A stretch of DNA of 64,000 bases from Cladopsammia gracilis. Lineage: Eukaryota; Cnidaria; Anthozoa; Scleractinia; Dendrophylliidae. The DNA lies in assembly GCA_022457155.1 (NCBI GenBank), contig JAJGOT010000194.1, forward strand, positions 653,501-717,500. Direction: 5' to 3'. Positions 36,401 to 46,754 of this stretch are shown here, in pieces. Made by a program: the position numbers and the translations under genes. How positions within the stretch are numbered: the first letter of the stretch is position 1; every line of letters starts with the position of its first letter. A model generated the notes under the pieces. The model was not told the origin of the DNA and did no database searches. It saw only the letters and a program-made list of their open reading frames with translations.

Positions 36401-37127
36401 CAATTGATATTAACTAAAATCATGGAATGTATTAGTCGGATTGCATTGCGTGATTAGAATGGATTAGATTTTAGCACGGGTTCCTTGACCTGAATTGGGT
36501 TAGTTGCATTTTGTGGTTTGGAGTGCATTTGATTAACGACATTAACGGAAGATATGCATTGACGTGCATTGGTTAAATAGCGGTGAAAATAAATACCCAT
36601 CACACGAAGCTCACAAGAATTGCAATCAACTGACAGGGAATTTGTGAAATTCAATTTATTGAAAGTACGGTACTGTGAATAGGTAAGTTAATATAATATA
36701 TACAAATCCTTTCAAATACTCGGCTCGACCATTGTTACAAATTGTTTCCGATGTTAAAAAGTTACATCCTCAGTTCATTAAACTATCGGAATGGATATCA
36801 AATTAAGGTGGTTTGCTTCTCCTGGATCTTCTTTGTTTGACATTGAGTTTCTCGAATTCATGCTTTGAGTGCAAGAATGTAGGTTGTTGGGACAATAGGT
36901 TTTCTTTGTATATTGCCATCTAAGTTAAGTTCCCTCATTAACAACAATATCGATTTTCTCGCTTATCTGTTCTCTTCATTGGAAATGGTTTAACTGTCGT
37001 TTGCATTCGCTCCTTAATTTAATTGACGATTTCCAGCTGAGGAACACCTTGTTGTTGTAACCACAGCTATGTTTACAGATACGCAGATCATGTATCACTT
37101 TGATTTCCATTCGAGAAAAGTAAATTT
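36401..37127 (-). other. 3' flank of the 37.1-kb peptide gene
   Basis: Homologous to the 3' flank of the array genes. It has one copy of the 90-bp minisatellite unit (about 36693-36780) and the GTTTGCTTCTCCTGGATCTT block, but lacks the repeat expansion seen in the array. Confidence 0.6.
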
Positions 37128-37595
37128 TCATCCCCATGCAGGGGAACACGTCCAGACTCCTGGAGGGCAACCGTCTTTCCATGTCTTTGACAACTTCCGT
37201 TTGGGTGTCTCCTTCTTTAGCATCCTCTTGAACATTCTCTTCTTTCCACAAATACGGATTCCTTGGGAACAGTTTTCTGAGTCTTCGCTGTAAGGTTCAT
37301 TTTTGTTATGTAAAGCTCTAGCAATAACTGGGGCTTCCTTTGTTATTTGTGATCGCTTAACAGTGGAACATGTCCACATCCCCGGTAGGCAGGAATGAGA
37401 GTCCTCAGACTGTTTGTCAAACTCTGCTCCTTTTCCGTTTGAGCAAGTCCAGATTCCTGGTGGACACGCATTATTCTCATGATCAGTTGCGAGAGCTTGG
37501 TACATCAGCTTTAGATTTCCGGTGATAGGACCAGCATGGCCAGAGTAGAAGTTAGAGAAAGACAAGGTAACTAAAAAGGTGGCAAAGTACATCAT
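37128..37595 (-). CDS. Diverged Cys-ring peptide precursor (paralog of the array genes)
   Basis: 155 residues from the MMYF start. A longer in-frame start at 37679 adds 28 polar residues before the signal peptide, so I prefer 37595. The hydrophobic leader MMYFATFLVTLSFSNFYSGHA looks like a signal peptide. Four ring segments follow in the order seen in the array: CPPGIWTC-SNGKG, CLPGMWTC-STVKR, CSQGIRIC-GKKR and CPPGVWTC-SPAWG before the stop. Dibasic or amidation signals are spoiled after rings 1, 2 and 4. Ring 3 has a full Gly-Lys-Lys-Arg site, unlike the array copies. The product may now deliver a different peptide, or it may be decaying. The gene sits outside the array about 11 kb from its first member. 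Confidence 0.65.
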   Translation of the reverse strand: MMYFATFLVTLSFSNFYSGHAGPITGNLKLMYQALATDHENNACPPGIWTCSNGKGAEFDKQSEDSHSCLPGMWTCSTVKRSQITKEAPVIARALHNKNEPYSEDSENCSQGIRICGKKRMFKRMLKKETPKRKLSKTWKDGCPPGVWTCSPAWG

Positions 37596-37748
37596 TGACT
37601 CTCTTTGAATATCGATGATTCTCGCTTGACTTCTGTGTCGGGAATGGTTTAAACGTTCGAAGACCTTCACACGTTTCATTGAGTTTTACAGGTGAGGAAC
37701 GCCTTGTTATTTTAACAACAAGTAATGTTTATGAATTAAACAATATCG

Positions 37749-37883
37749 TCAGTCAGTGATAACTGTGAGTTGAAACTGATTAGCACGGGACATCTTCAGC
37801 TTTGGTGTGGTAGGACAAGTACGGACGACTGACGAGAAGCCAGAAACAAAAAAAATAACGAAAATGGCGGAAAGAATGTACAT
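37749..37883 (-). CDS. Small secreted ORF, truncated relative of the peptide precursor
   Basis: 44 codons starting MYILSAIFVIFFVSGFSS, a clear signal-peptide-like leader. The start region (GGCGGAAAGAATGTACATTATTGGC on the plus strand) matches the 5' ends of the array genes (GGTGGAAACGTACATTATTGACAAC). After the leader only VVRTCPTTPKLK resembles a mature region, and there is no ring repeat. Probably a broken 5' fragment; expression unknown. Confidence 0.4.
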   Translation of the reverse strand: MYILSAIFVIFFVSGFSSVVRTCPTTPKLKMSRANQFQLTVITD

Positions 37884-38973
37884 TATTGGCAACAATATCG
37901 TTCTTGGTTATCTGGCGTCTTAGTTGAGAATGCTTTTGATTTTAAATGTTGGCTGTATTTCGCATCTTTTAATGGCGCTTCACAGCTGAACGACTTGTGC
38001 TAATGCCACATGCAGATTGCGGAAATATTATCGGCTGTAAACTTTGACAATAAAACTTTAAATTTATTATATAAACTGCGCGAATTAAAACTGAGGATAT
38101 CTTCAACTGAGAAAAGTCGTTTACTTTTTAGGTACTGAGATTTATCCATTGCAATTCAGGGTAAAACTGAGTCATACCGATTCTTAATGCAGTCAATCAT
38201 CAACTCGAACGATTCGTCCAATAAGCAATGAAAACGATGAATTTTCACTGGTCATAAATGAACGTACTGGATCGCATGCCATCTAACAGCCGTCGTCAAA
38301 TAATCGCACGTTTCTCAGAGGGGCCGAAGACAGATTTTTTTTTGTCACACCTGGCTGGTTTCTCAGAATCGGGCCCGTAAGCTATTTTTTAAAATCAGTT
38401 ACTATCGAGTAGCAGGGTAGTTTTAAGACCGCAAACTAGGACTACTTGTTTTGTCAACCTAACATTTTATTGCTTAGCTTTCAAAACTAACCAGAATTGA
38501 ATCTTTATGGCAAGAACTGTACACGAAACAGGTTTTCGGGCCCGAAATATTTTTGGGAATTTCGACAAACGGACGCCAGCTCTTTACAGATCAAGAAAAC
38601 AAAACCATACAATTTTCAAAAACAAAAGATGAAAGATTACAGGGAATATTTATGAACACGAATAATCACAACAGTAAAGTCGCAGATGTTTCAAAGCCAG
38701 AGATAAAGGCAGCGTACAGAAACACACAGTTTCAATAAGTGAATTTAAAATCTCTTAGCGCCAAACCGCGGAAATGGGCCAACTTCGCTTCGAGCCATTG
38801 TAGCCAGCTTTGAGCGACATTTAGTAGTACACGTCTTGTATTGGAGAAAACCAGAAAAGTTCCTCAATCCAAGCTAGATCAGCTAAATAAACAAGAGAAG
38901 GAGAATACACCAACGTATCAATAGTTCGGACAGGCGACGAGTTAGGTTCGTACTGAGAAGAGCTTACTCGTTA
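37884..38973. other. Intergenic DNA left of the LTR element
   Basis: No gene supported. The frame at 38553-38738 has no recognisable features. Confidence 0.5.
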
Positions 38974-38977
38974 CAAG

Positions 38978-39820
38978 TGTAACGATAGGTTTTAAGCGTG
39001 TTCTGCAGAGATAAATCTTGATAACGCGCGTCGATGCGCTGGACTTGAAAAACGATTGAACGTCGGTTGAACTGTGATATTTGGCGGGGGGAAAAGCTCG
39101 GTGAGCACACAACTTAGCAGCGTGGCACTCGTCACAAAATGCCAGAGGTACACGGTCGTTGTAACTCGTCCGTAAGCGAAGCAGAAAACGGTGGAACAGA
39201 ACTGGAACTCTTCAAGGTTTATTCGTGGTCTTCACACGTATACACTATTAACACTCATGGGTAACTCGGACATGCCGGGACAATTCGGAGGTAATTCAAA
39301 TTGTACAATGTACAAACTTGCTTATATGTGCTCTCGATATGCTAATACAGCCTTCAAATAAAGTTCGGTAAGCCTTTCAACTAAAATTAGGTTTACAGCA
39401 GAGTAAATAACTAAGATGACCATTATTAAAAATACGCTATTGGAAAGGATATTCGATGCAGCTGAAAACACCTAAGTCCTTCCAGAATATTGCGCTGAAC
39501 TAAAGTAATTATTACTAATTTCCTGATTTTAGGTCATGTTTACAATGAGTTGATTATGAACAGAAAGTTGAGGAGACTAATGTTTAAACAGCTTTCTTTT
39601 CCAATTTCGAAAAGCAATAACGATCGGAAACTCTTGATCTAAAAGTAATAACGAAAAGTGTCTTATAAACAAGTCTGAATAAACTTACATTTTAACAAGG
39701 ATTTCACATCAACGAGGTACTGATTTACTTAGGAGAAACGTAATTCTAAATGACACTAAATATGAATAGTTTTTTGTTTGAGTTCCTTTTAAATATTATA
39801 AGGATATAATGGTTGTGACA
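38978..39820 (-). repeat. 3' LTR
   Basis: Element runs on the minus strand, so this left copy is the 3' LTR. Relative to the other LTR it has a 4-bp insertion (CTGA, near 39720). It is bordered on the inner side by the polypurine tract. Confidence 0.9.
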
Positions 39821-39832
39821 CCTCCCACCTTT
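39821..39832 (-). other. Polypurine tract
   Basis: AAAGGTGGGAGG on the minus strand directly abuts TGTCACAACC of the 3' LTR, the standard place for plus-strand priming. Confidence 0.85.
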
Positions 39833-40112
39833 AATTGAAAGCCTCCTGGCTTTCGAAAAATAGCAAATGATAATATTTAGTAAAGGATATGATTAGATTC
39901 TGATAGGGCCTTAAATCGCCGAAATCGCACTTTTGTAATACTGGTACAACACGAATGTCGTATATTGATATATGGCTACGAAGTATGAATTATACTGGTA
40001 ATCTACGGCTGTTCTGTTGCAAACGTTTATATGACTTATCTTGAATATTTAGCCTAGTAATATGTGACACGGATAATTCAGTCTGAACTAAATCTTTACT
40101 GGCGTTAGTTTA

Positions 40113-43100
40113 TCATGATGACTGTGGACGGGCTTTCACTGTTTCTCGGCGTTTAACTTCTCTTTGATCCTGTGCTTGAGTGATCGATATGCAACTCTGG
40201 TAGCAAGGTTTGGGCACTGTATTGATTGCTGTGGTGATGCTGGGATCTTTTAGGCGGACGGGAGCGAGGAGGAACAGGGACCGTGAACTGGGATCTGGAT
40301 CTGCTCGTACGTCGGTGGTTGGCCAGTATTCGTTGAAGTCAAATGAAGGACTAAACTTGCTATACTCCGCAATAACCGAGTTGGTTTCTATTGGTAATGC
40401 ATATGTCGATTTGTAGTTGGTTTCTAAACTGGCACGACCATGAGGTGACATCAGCAAAAGGATGATAAGGAATTTAAGAAAGAAGCTATTGGCCTTCTTA
40501 TACTGTTGAACAATAGTACCACAATAACGAAGAAACCCGGTTAAGGGTGGTGGTGATTTCTTGGCATCATTGACTGTGGTGGCCGAGTAGGTTAGGCTAG
40601 CCAGGGGACTTGACTGTTTTGTTTCTAGTGGCGGCTTGACTGGACTGTGAGTTTTGCCTAGCTTTAATGTTTTGCTAGCAAAGTTAATGATGACATTATC
40701 GGACAACACAAAATCTCTATTAGGTATTGTAGGTGGTCTGATTCGAGAAAAAACGTCGATTCCTTTCTGTTTAATGGCTCGTCTTCGTAATGGGCCAAGC
40801 TTCTTCTGATCTAGTGGTTGACTTGACTTGACTTCAAAGGTGTCGCAGTGGTAATTTGCTTCATTGACTGCTTGATCCGTGACAAGGTGGGGCCTTTTGG
40901 TAACTGTTGGTTTCACGTTTCCTAACCTGAGGTTTTCTTCGACTTTGGACGGCGTTACAATTACTTTTGTCGAAGTACTTGGCTTGCAGTCGGTGTAAAC
41001 TTCCAGTCGAATGATTATCTCCTGTTTGGTTTTTACTGTGGTGTTTTGGTCTTCGGACGGAATTGTGATTGAAGTAGTATCGGGATCAGGCCTAACTTCG
41101 CTCTTTTGCTCGTTTCTTGTGGCTTCTTTCTTCGTTGTTGAACTATCTAGTTCGACCGCTTCGAAGGTGTTAATCGTTGGCACTTCCGTATTCGCAGTTA
41201 TCGATGGTTGACTTCGTCTTGCATAATAAACCTTTTCAGCTGGCGCTTCTTGCTTGCTCTGCTCGTGGTGCTGTTTGTGCTTTGAAGAAACTGAGTTTGT
41301 AGGCTTGTCCAACTTGGTAGTATTCACTGGGTCACAATTTTGTTGCATTTGTGCTTGGTTGGTCTGAACTTCTTTGTTTTGTGTGGTGGATGTAGCAGCA
41401 GGTCTTTGCGGCGCCTGATGTATACACGAGGCAATTACTTTTTGCTCTTTAGAAGACTCGATTCCCATGGCGGCGATTCGCGAGCCTAACTGTTGGTGTG
41501 ATGGGACGTTTTGCGGCCTGTAATCCTGGTTTCTTTGTTCGACTCGCGAGTAACAACTTTGTCTGACATGACCAATTCGACCACAGATCTCACAAACCGG
41601 CCGTCCTTCTCGAGTGCGGACTCTCGGCTGTTCTTGACGGGTACCCCTGTTGGCGTATGTTCGCATGAAACCATCTATGCGTGACTGCATTTTACGTATT
41701 TCGTTCAACGCGTGAGAAACATCGGATTCAATTCTCCGGTATGGTTCGTTTCTCCCGTAGTTATCAGGGTTTCTCTGTTGGGTTTGTTGCGGTCCACGTT
41801 GGGCTGTTTTTAGGAGACGGTTCTCTTCTCTTAAACGACGAAGTTCTTCTGATTCACCACTGGAAGCTGGCTGATAAGCTGCAATAGTCTGATTTCCAGT
41901 GCTGATTTTTAGGAGGCGGATTTCTTCTCTTAAACGGCGAAGTTCTTCTGATTCGCTACGGGAAGTTGGTTCATAAGCTGCAATCTTAGGTTCTGGGGAA
42001 TGTTTCATAATGCCTTGGGCGGCCATTGTTGCTTTTACGACAGCGTCAATAATCTTGTCATTCAGTTGGGTGGGGGTTGAATTATCGGGTTTGATTGTGG
42101 AGTCGACCATTTGCAATAATCGCGCAGTGTCTTCGGCTTCTCGGTAGGTACGGGGCTGTCTGATTAATACTTCTCGGCGAGTTTCGCGGCGTAGTCCTTG
42201 CAAAAAGTAACGTAGCGTCTCCTCCTCTGATAAATGGAGATGTTGGAACATAGTGTGCATGTCGGCTATGTATTTGTCCAGTGGTTCTGTGAGGCCTTGC
42301 TGTCGGCTCGAGAGCGCCTGCCAATGCCTCCAAGCTTGGTTCCTTGAAGAGTAACGCTCTCTGAGAGTTGTACATAAGGTTTCAAAACTGGAACGTTCAC
42401 TGTCCCCTAAATTATAGTAGAAGGCTTCGGCGGGACCAGCTAAGTGTAACGCGAGTTCAGCTACAGCGGTACTGCTGTCGAGTTTTATACGACGGCGCTC
42501 TAGGTGCAGTCGAAATTTCTCTATCCAACGGTCAAAGTTTTCACTTTCATATCCGCGAAATAAGGTGGGTTTTATCGTGTCCGTCAGGCCTGGGATGGAA
42601 TAATTTCGATCCATTTCCTGAGCTGCGTCGGTACATCGGCCCAACTGTTGCTGTAATTCTGTTATAGATTGTTGTAATCCTTCCAATGTACTTGTATCCA
42701 TCGAGGGTCTGGCTAAATCTTCTTCGCTTGAGTTTCCGTTGTAAGCTAATAAGTGTTGCTGTCCTTCGGATTGTTCGTTTTCTTCTGTATTTTCTTCTTG
42801 ACTGTTATTAAATAACTTTCTTGGGCTTTTTGATACGGAAATTAGAGGCGTATTTTCTTCGAATGAATCTTCTGAGTCGCTTTCGTCGCCGGTATGATTT
42901 GAACTTGATTCGCTTGATGTACTTGTTCTTTCGGCGCGCGGCCTTACAACTGACTCTGGATTTCCTTTTGAGGCGTTTATTTCGTGTAAAATGGACGGTG
43001 ATGCTGATCGATCTGTATTCTGTGAGGTATGGTCCTCGATTTCAACTTCGGATGCGTTGATTCTGCTTGAATTATCCGTTGTTTCTTGTAGGCAAAGGTG

Positions 43101-43268
43101 ACACGGCTCAGGATTTTCGTGCACGTTTTCTTGGTTGTACTGACTGCAATATTCGGTTTCTTGTTCTGATAATTGTTGATCTTCGGCGGATTTCTTCTGG
43201 GACGATCCAGAAATTGCACGGAATCTTTGACGTAAATTGTAGTAGCCTTTGGGACCACTCTTTTTCAT
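40113..43268 (-). CDS. gag: Retrotransposon Gag polyprotein with long C-terminal extension
   Basis: 1051 residues, intact. The first 200 or so are acidic and low-complexity (runs of E and S). A Gag capsid-type domain spans roughly 233-400 (FRGYESENFDRWIEKFRLHL, LRERYSSRNQAWRHWQAL, YFLQGLRRETRREVL). Two related segments follow, each with ELRRLREE.RLLK (about 435-485), probably coiled coil. A CCHC zinc knuckle, C-EIC-GRIGH-VRQSC (spacing CX2CX4HX4C), lies near 556-571. The remaining 480 residues are polar and unlike a pol product. A hydrophobic segment, FFLKFLIILLLM (about 929-940), is followed by an extracellular-looking tail. It could be a signal or anchor retained from a deleted env-like frame; that is inference. 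No DTG protease motif is seen. Confidence 0.9.
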   Translation of the reverse strand: MKKSGPKGYYNLRQRFRAISGSSQKKSAEDQQLSEQETEYCSQYNQENVHENPEPCHLCLQETTDNSSRINASEVEIEDHTSQNTDRSASPSILHEINASKGNPESVVRPRAERTSTSSESSSNHTGDESDSEDSFEENTPLISVSKSPRKLFNNSQEENTEENEQSEGQQHLLAYNGNSSEEDLARPSMDTSTLEGLQQSITELQQQLGRCTDAAQEMDRNYSIPGLTDTIKPTLFRGYESENFDRWIEKFRLHLERRRIKLDSSTAVAELALHLAGPAEAFYYNLGDSERSSFETLCTTLRERYSSRNQAWRHWQALSSRQQGLTEPLDKYIADMHTMFQHLHLSEEETLRYFLQGLRRETRREVLIRQPRTYREAEDTARLLQMVDSTIKPDNSTPTQLNDKIIDAVVKATMAAQGIMKHSPEPKIAAYEPTSRSESEELRRLREEIRLLKISTGNQTIAAYQPASSGESEELRRLREENRLLKTAQRGPQQTQQRNPDNYGRNEPYRRIESDVSHALNEIRKMQSRIDGFMRTYANRGTRQEQPRVRTREGRPVCEICGRIGHVRQSCYSRVEQRNQDYRPQNVPSHQQLGSRIAAMGIESSKEQKVIASCIHQAPQRPAATSTTQNKEVQTNQAQMQQNCDPVNTTKLDKPTNSVSSKHKQHHEQSKQEAPAEKVYYARRSQPSITANTEVPTINTFEAVELDSSTTKKEATRNEQKSEVRPDPDTTSITIPSEDQNTTVKTKQEIIIRLEVYTDCKPSTSTKVIVTPSKVEENLRLGNVKPTVTKRPHLVTDQAVNEANYHCDTFEVKSSQPLDQKKLGPLRRRAIKQKGIDVFSRIRPPTIPNRDFVLSDNVIINFASKTLKLGKTHSPVKPPLETKQSSPLASLTYSATTVNDAKKSPPPLTGFLRYCGTIVQQYKKANSFFLKFLIILLLMSPHGRASLETNYKSTYALPIETNSVIAEYSKFSPSFDFNEYWPTTDVRADPDPSSRSLFLLAPVRLKDPSITTAINTVPKPCYQSCISITQAQDQREVKRRETVKARPQSS

Positions 43269-43640
43269 AAGGTTTAAATGAATAAACCTTCTTTCTCTTC
43301 TTCTTTTTTTTTCGTTTTGCTATCGCGATACAGCAAAGTTTTTCTTTTCTTTTGCGGTGTAAAACAAGTACGTTCTGTCTTCAAACAAACGGTTTAAGTT
43401 CGTGGACAAATATTGAACAATGATAATCTTCGTGGATAAATAGTAACTACTTGCGATTAAACACCACTTCGCAAGTAAACTCGAAATTCGAATGTAGTAA
43501 ACGATACTCGGAAAATAAATCTTTTCCGAGGGAATTACCCCAGTTGAAAGTCCCTTTCTTGACCTGTTTCCCGTCTTCGCTGTTTTTACGGAGTAGAGAT
43601 ACTATCCGGGTTGTCCGTCACTGTAACGATAGTCAGCACT
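43269..43640 (-). other. Gag leader / 5' untranslated region of the element
   Basis: Lies between the gag start and the 5' LTR. Next to the LTR the CTATCGTTA end is duplicated (TAACGATAG at 43624-43632 and again at 43640-43648). A standard TGG-starting primer-binding site is not obvious. Confidence 0.6.
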
Positions 43641-44476
43641 AACGATAGGTTTTAAGCGTGTTCTGCAGAGATAAATCTTGATAACGCGCGTCGATGCGCT
43701 GGACTTGAAAAACGATTGAACGTCGGTTGAACTGTGATATTTGGCGGGGGGAAAAGCTCGGCGAGCACACAACTTAGCAGCGTGGCACTCGTCACAAAAT
43801 GCCAGAGGTACACGGTCGTTGTAACTCGTCCGTAAGCGAAGCAGAAAACGGTGGAACAGAACTGGAACTCTTCAAGGTTTATTCGTGGTCTTCACACGTA
43901 TACACTATTAACACTCATGGGTAACTCGGACATGCCGGGACAATTCGGAGGTAATTCAAATTGTACAATGTACAAGCTTGCTTATATGTGCTCTCGATAT
44001 GCTAATACAGCCTTCAAATAAAGTTCGGTAAGCCTTTCAACTAAAATTAGGTTTACAGCAGAGTAAATAACTAAGATGACCATTATTAAAAATACGCTAT
44101 TGGAAAGGATATTCGATGCAGCTGAAAACACCTAAGTCCTTCCAGAATATTGCGCTGAACTAAAGTAATTATTACTAATTTCCTGATTTTAGGTCATGTT
44201 TACAATGAGTTGATTATGAACAGAAAGTTGAGGAGACTAATGTTTAAACAGCTTTCTTTTCCAATTTCGAAAAGCAATAACGATCGGAAACTCTTGATCT
44301 AAAAGTAATAACGAAAAGTGACTTATAAACAAGTCTGAATAAACTTACATTTTAACAAGGATTTCACATCAACGAGGTATTTACTTAGGAGAAACGTAAT
44401 TCTAAATGACACTAAATATGAATAGTTTTTGGTTTGAGTTCCTTTTAAATATTATAAGAACATAATGGTTGTGACA
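43641..44476 (-). repeat. 5' LTR
   Basis: Aligns with 38981-39820 almost base for base. The inner border is blurred by the local TAACGATAG duplication, so the true LTR could begin at about 43622. Confidence 0.85.
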
Positions 44477-44480
44477 CAAG

Positions 44481-45490
44481 CAATCGTGAGGCACGTTTTT
44501 AATGTGTATATGTTTATTTCTAAAATAACGCTAGCTCCGACAACAAACTCAAATGCCGATTAACATTAAAATGATAAAAGATTATTTAATAACCCTTTAA
44601 CTCCCAAAAGTGCCGAAAATCAACATTTAAATTTTTACTGATTTGTAAAACACTGATTGAAAAACAAATGGTATCATGTAAAAGTACTGCCGAAGAGGTT
44701 TCATTTAAATGGTCACAACATGGGATTTCGTCGACAGACTCAAAAGCTAGAACTGCACTACATGTCTCCATAATTGACTCTGGGAGTGAAAGTGCTAATC
44801 ACTAGGACTAACAACACGCTCTGGTTAAATAACAGCCTTCACTTTGGCCTCAGAAGGTTCAAAGAATGTGCTGGGAAGATGTATAGCAAGACAACCTGAC
44901 AGGGTGGAGTATTTGACGTTCATAATGAAAGACAAACGGAGACCAGCTTGGACCGGATCCGATTGCCGCGTTATAAGAGCAGTAGTGCCAAACATGTTTG
45001 CGACGGACAGGAATGAAAAAGGTCCTGTTGTGGTTTATATTATTTTTCCTCAAAGGGGGCCTCAGAAAAAGAACAAAATAACTACCGTAAATCCGCGAAT
45101 AAGCGCCCCCTTGAATAAGTGCCCCTCCTCCCCGCCACTATTAACAATAAGCACCTCCCCTCGAATAAGCGCCCCCTCTTATCCTTCTATATTTTTTCTG
45201 GGCGAGGAGGCTGAGGCAACAAATGAAAAGAATGGCGATTTTGGTGTTATCACTCGTAATTCGGTAATTTTGAAACAAACTTGAACTGCACACATGCTAA
45301 ATTAACATCGTTGCAAATCGAAATCTTTCATTAACATGACGATTTATACGACGTTTAAGAAGTCTAATAGCAATATCAAGTGTGTTGCTATTAGAGCTAA
45401 ATGAACAGCATAACGTTGGTTATGCGCAGAAGTTAAATTACAAATTTAAAATAAATGACCATCTGGCCACGATATGATCACACCTGCCTG
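44481..45490. other. Intergenic DNA between LTR element and peptide array
   Basis: No gene supported. 45084-45180 holds repeated GAATAAG.GCCCC motifs after CCGTAAATCCGCG; similar CCGTAAATCC sequence (inverted) recurs at the start of each array unit. Confidence 0.5.
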
Positions 45491-45860
45491 AAGGTGGCTC
45501 CCAACAGTTTCCAGCACTTTCCAAGACTTAGATTTTGATGGGTCATTAAAACCACTCTTTATCAGTTGATCCTACAATCATGATATCAGACGAATGCCCA
45601 ATGATTGGTGAACACGTTGTTATCATTTTTGTGACACAATATGTTACTATAGCAACAGTATAACGTGCTGAAAACACCCTTAATTTTAGCTTTAAGTGTT
45701 AATAACTCAAAACTGACTCGGTGAACCCCATTTTGTATTATCAAATTTTGATCAGTAGAATAAGATGCAACTGTTGGCAAAGTTTAAAAAAATTCTGTAG
45801 GTGGGGTTCAAAGCTACCTTAAATCTTTGAAAAGTGCTGGAAACTGTTGGGAGCCACCTT
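45491..45860. mobile_element. 370-bp MITE at the left edge of the peptide array
   Basis: The ends are AAGGTGGCTCCCAACAGTTT and its inverse AAACTGTTGGGAGCCACCTT, with CCAGCACTTT further in. The array unit starts immediately to its right. The unit 1/2 junction keeps its last bases (ACCTTAACC), so it marks the recombination point. Confidence 0.8.
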
Positions 45861-46061
45861 AACCTAAATGTGAAATTTATAAGCGTCCCGGACTCTTATT
45901 GGAGGATTTTCGGTACTCCCTTCTAGTTTGCTGTACAAACAACACCTTGCAGTTGATGGAAGGGGTGCTTTAAGCAAAACGCTGGTACAAGTACGGTATA
46001 GTTGGTGTGAACAGTGAAATGAGGACATAACTTATGATTAAGCCTGAAAATAGTTCCCATT

Positions 46062-46131
46062 CTTTGAATGGGACTTGAACTTGCGACTTTCCTCTGTAGA
46101 CTGGCGCTCTACCAACTAAGGAGGAGGTGTA
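46062..46131 (-). repeat. tRNA-like head a, unit 1
   Basis: On the minus strand: CTTAGTTGGTAGAGCGCCAG (A box) and GCAAGTTCAAGTCCC (B box). It lacks a full cloverleaf, so it is a SINE-type relic rather than a tRNA gene. Equivalents: 50335-50402, 54252-54320, 58155-58224. Confidence 0.6.
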
Positions 46132-46380
46132 ACCGAAATCATGTGTTACCAATGTCAGAAGAGAATGTGCTTTTCTTTCTTTGTCTCATAGCCTTGATTG
46201 ATTGAGACTTGTGTTACTTATTTTAATTCCTTTTCATAGCGATCATTCAGCCTGCCTGGTTCGATTGAAGCGAATGATACACGGTAACAATTTGTTGAAT
46301 GAGTAGAAAACACATTCAACATTTTAAAACGATTGACTGAGGTAGTTCAACAAATTTATTTTTTTTTTGGAACAAATAAA

Positions 46381-46752
46381 GCCTCTGGTTAGCTCAGTGA
46401 ATAGAGCGTCAGTCGGCTGAGCGGCAGCGGTCGCGGGTTCGAATCCCGGCCGGACCAACACTCAGGGTCTCAAAATAACTGAGGACGAAGGTGCTGCCTT
46501 TGCTATGACATCTCAAAGCAAAATGATTAGACGTTCACGTGGCTCGGATGACTACGTAGAAATGGCGGTCCCGTCTTCGATGGGGACGTAAAAGAACCAC
46601 TGAGGACTTATGTAACAAAATCCTGGCCAGTGCCAGTGTTCATGGGTGAGGTGGGGGAGATGAGATCAACAATCCGATCTCATTCTCATAAATGTATGTA
46701 AAGTGGCATGAGACATGTGATATGTGCGCTATATAAGTCTCTTTTTATTTAT
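46381..46752 (+). mobile_element. tRNA-derived SINE, unit 1
   Basis: The head has an A box (GGTTAGCTCAGTGAATAGAGC) and B box (GGTTCGAATCC). The body has ACACTCAGGGTCT and the tail GCGCTATATAAGTCTCTTTTT. This copy lacks about 42 bp near 46665 that units 2-4 have. Confidence 0.85.
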
Positions 46753-46754
46753 CT

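Larger units (their letters stand above)
38978..44476 (-). mobile_element. Complete young LTR retrotransposon encoding only Gag (non-autonomous)
   Basis: Two direct LTRs of about 840 bp flank a 3.8-kb interior. CAAG is duplicated outside both ends (38974-38977, 44477-44480). Reading on the minus strand, the LTR starts TGTCACAACC and the distal copy ends TTACA. The interior carries a single long frame (gag) and a polypurine tract next to the 3' LTR; there is no protease, reverse transcriptase, RNase H or integrase. By eye the LTRs differ by about six substitutions and one 4-bp indel. The element is therefore recent and probably mobilised by an autonomous relative elsewhere. Ty3/Gypsy type is the best guess from the Gag style. 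Confidence 0.9.

Noticed and set aside
42082..43258. Second frames inside the gag region
   Set aside because: Shorter shadows of the 1051-codon Gag frame; no protease, reverse transcriptase or integrase motif in any frame.
46381..46453. Possible true tRNA gene
   Set aside because: A and B boxes are good, but the sequence continues into a shared SINE body and is repeated in every unit; acceptor-stem pairing is poor.
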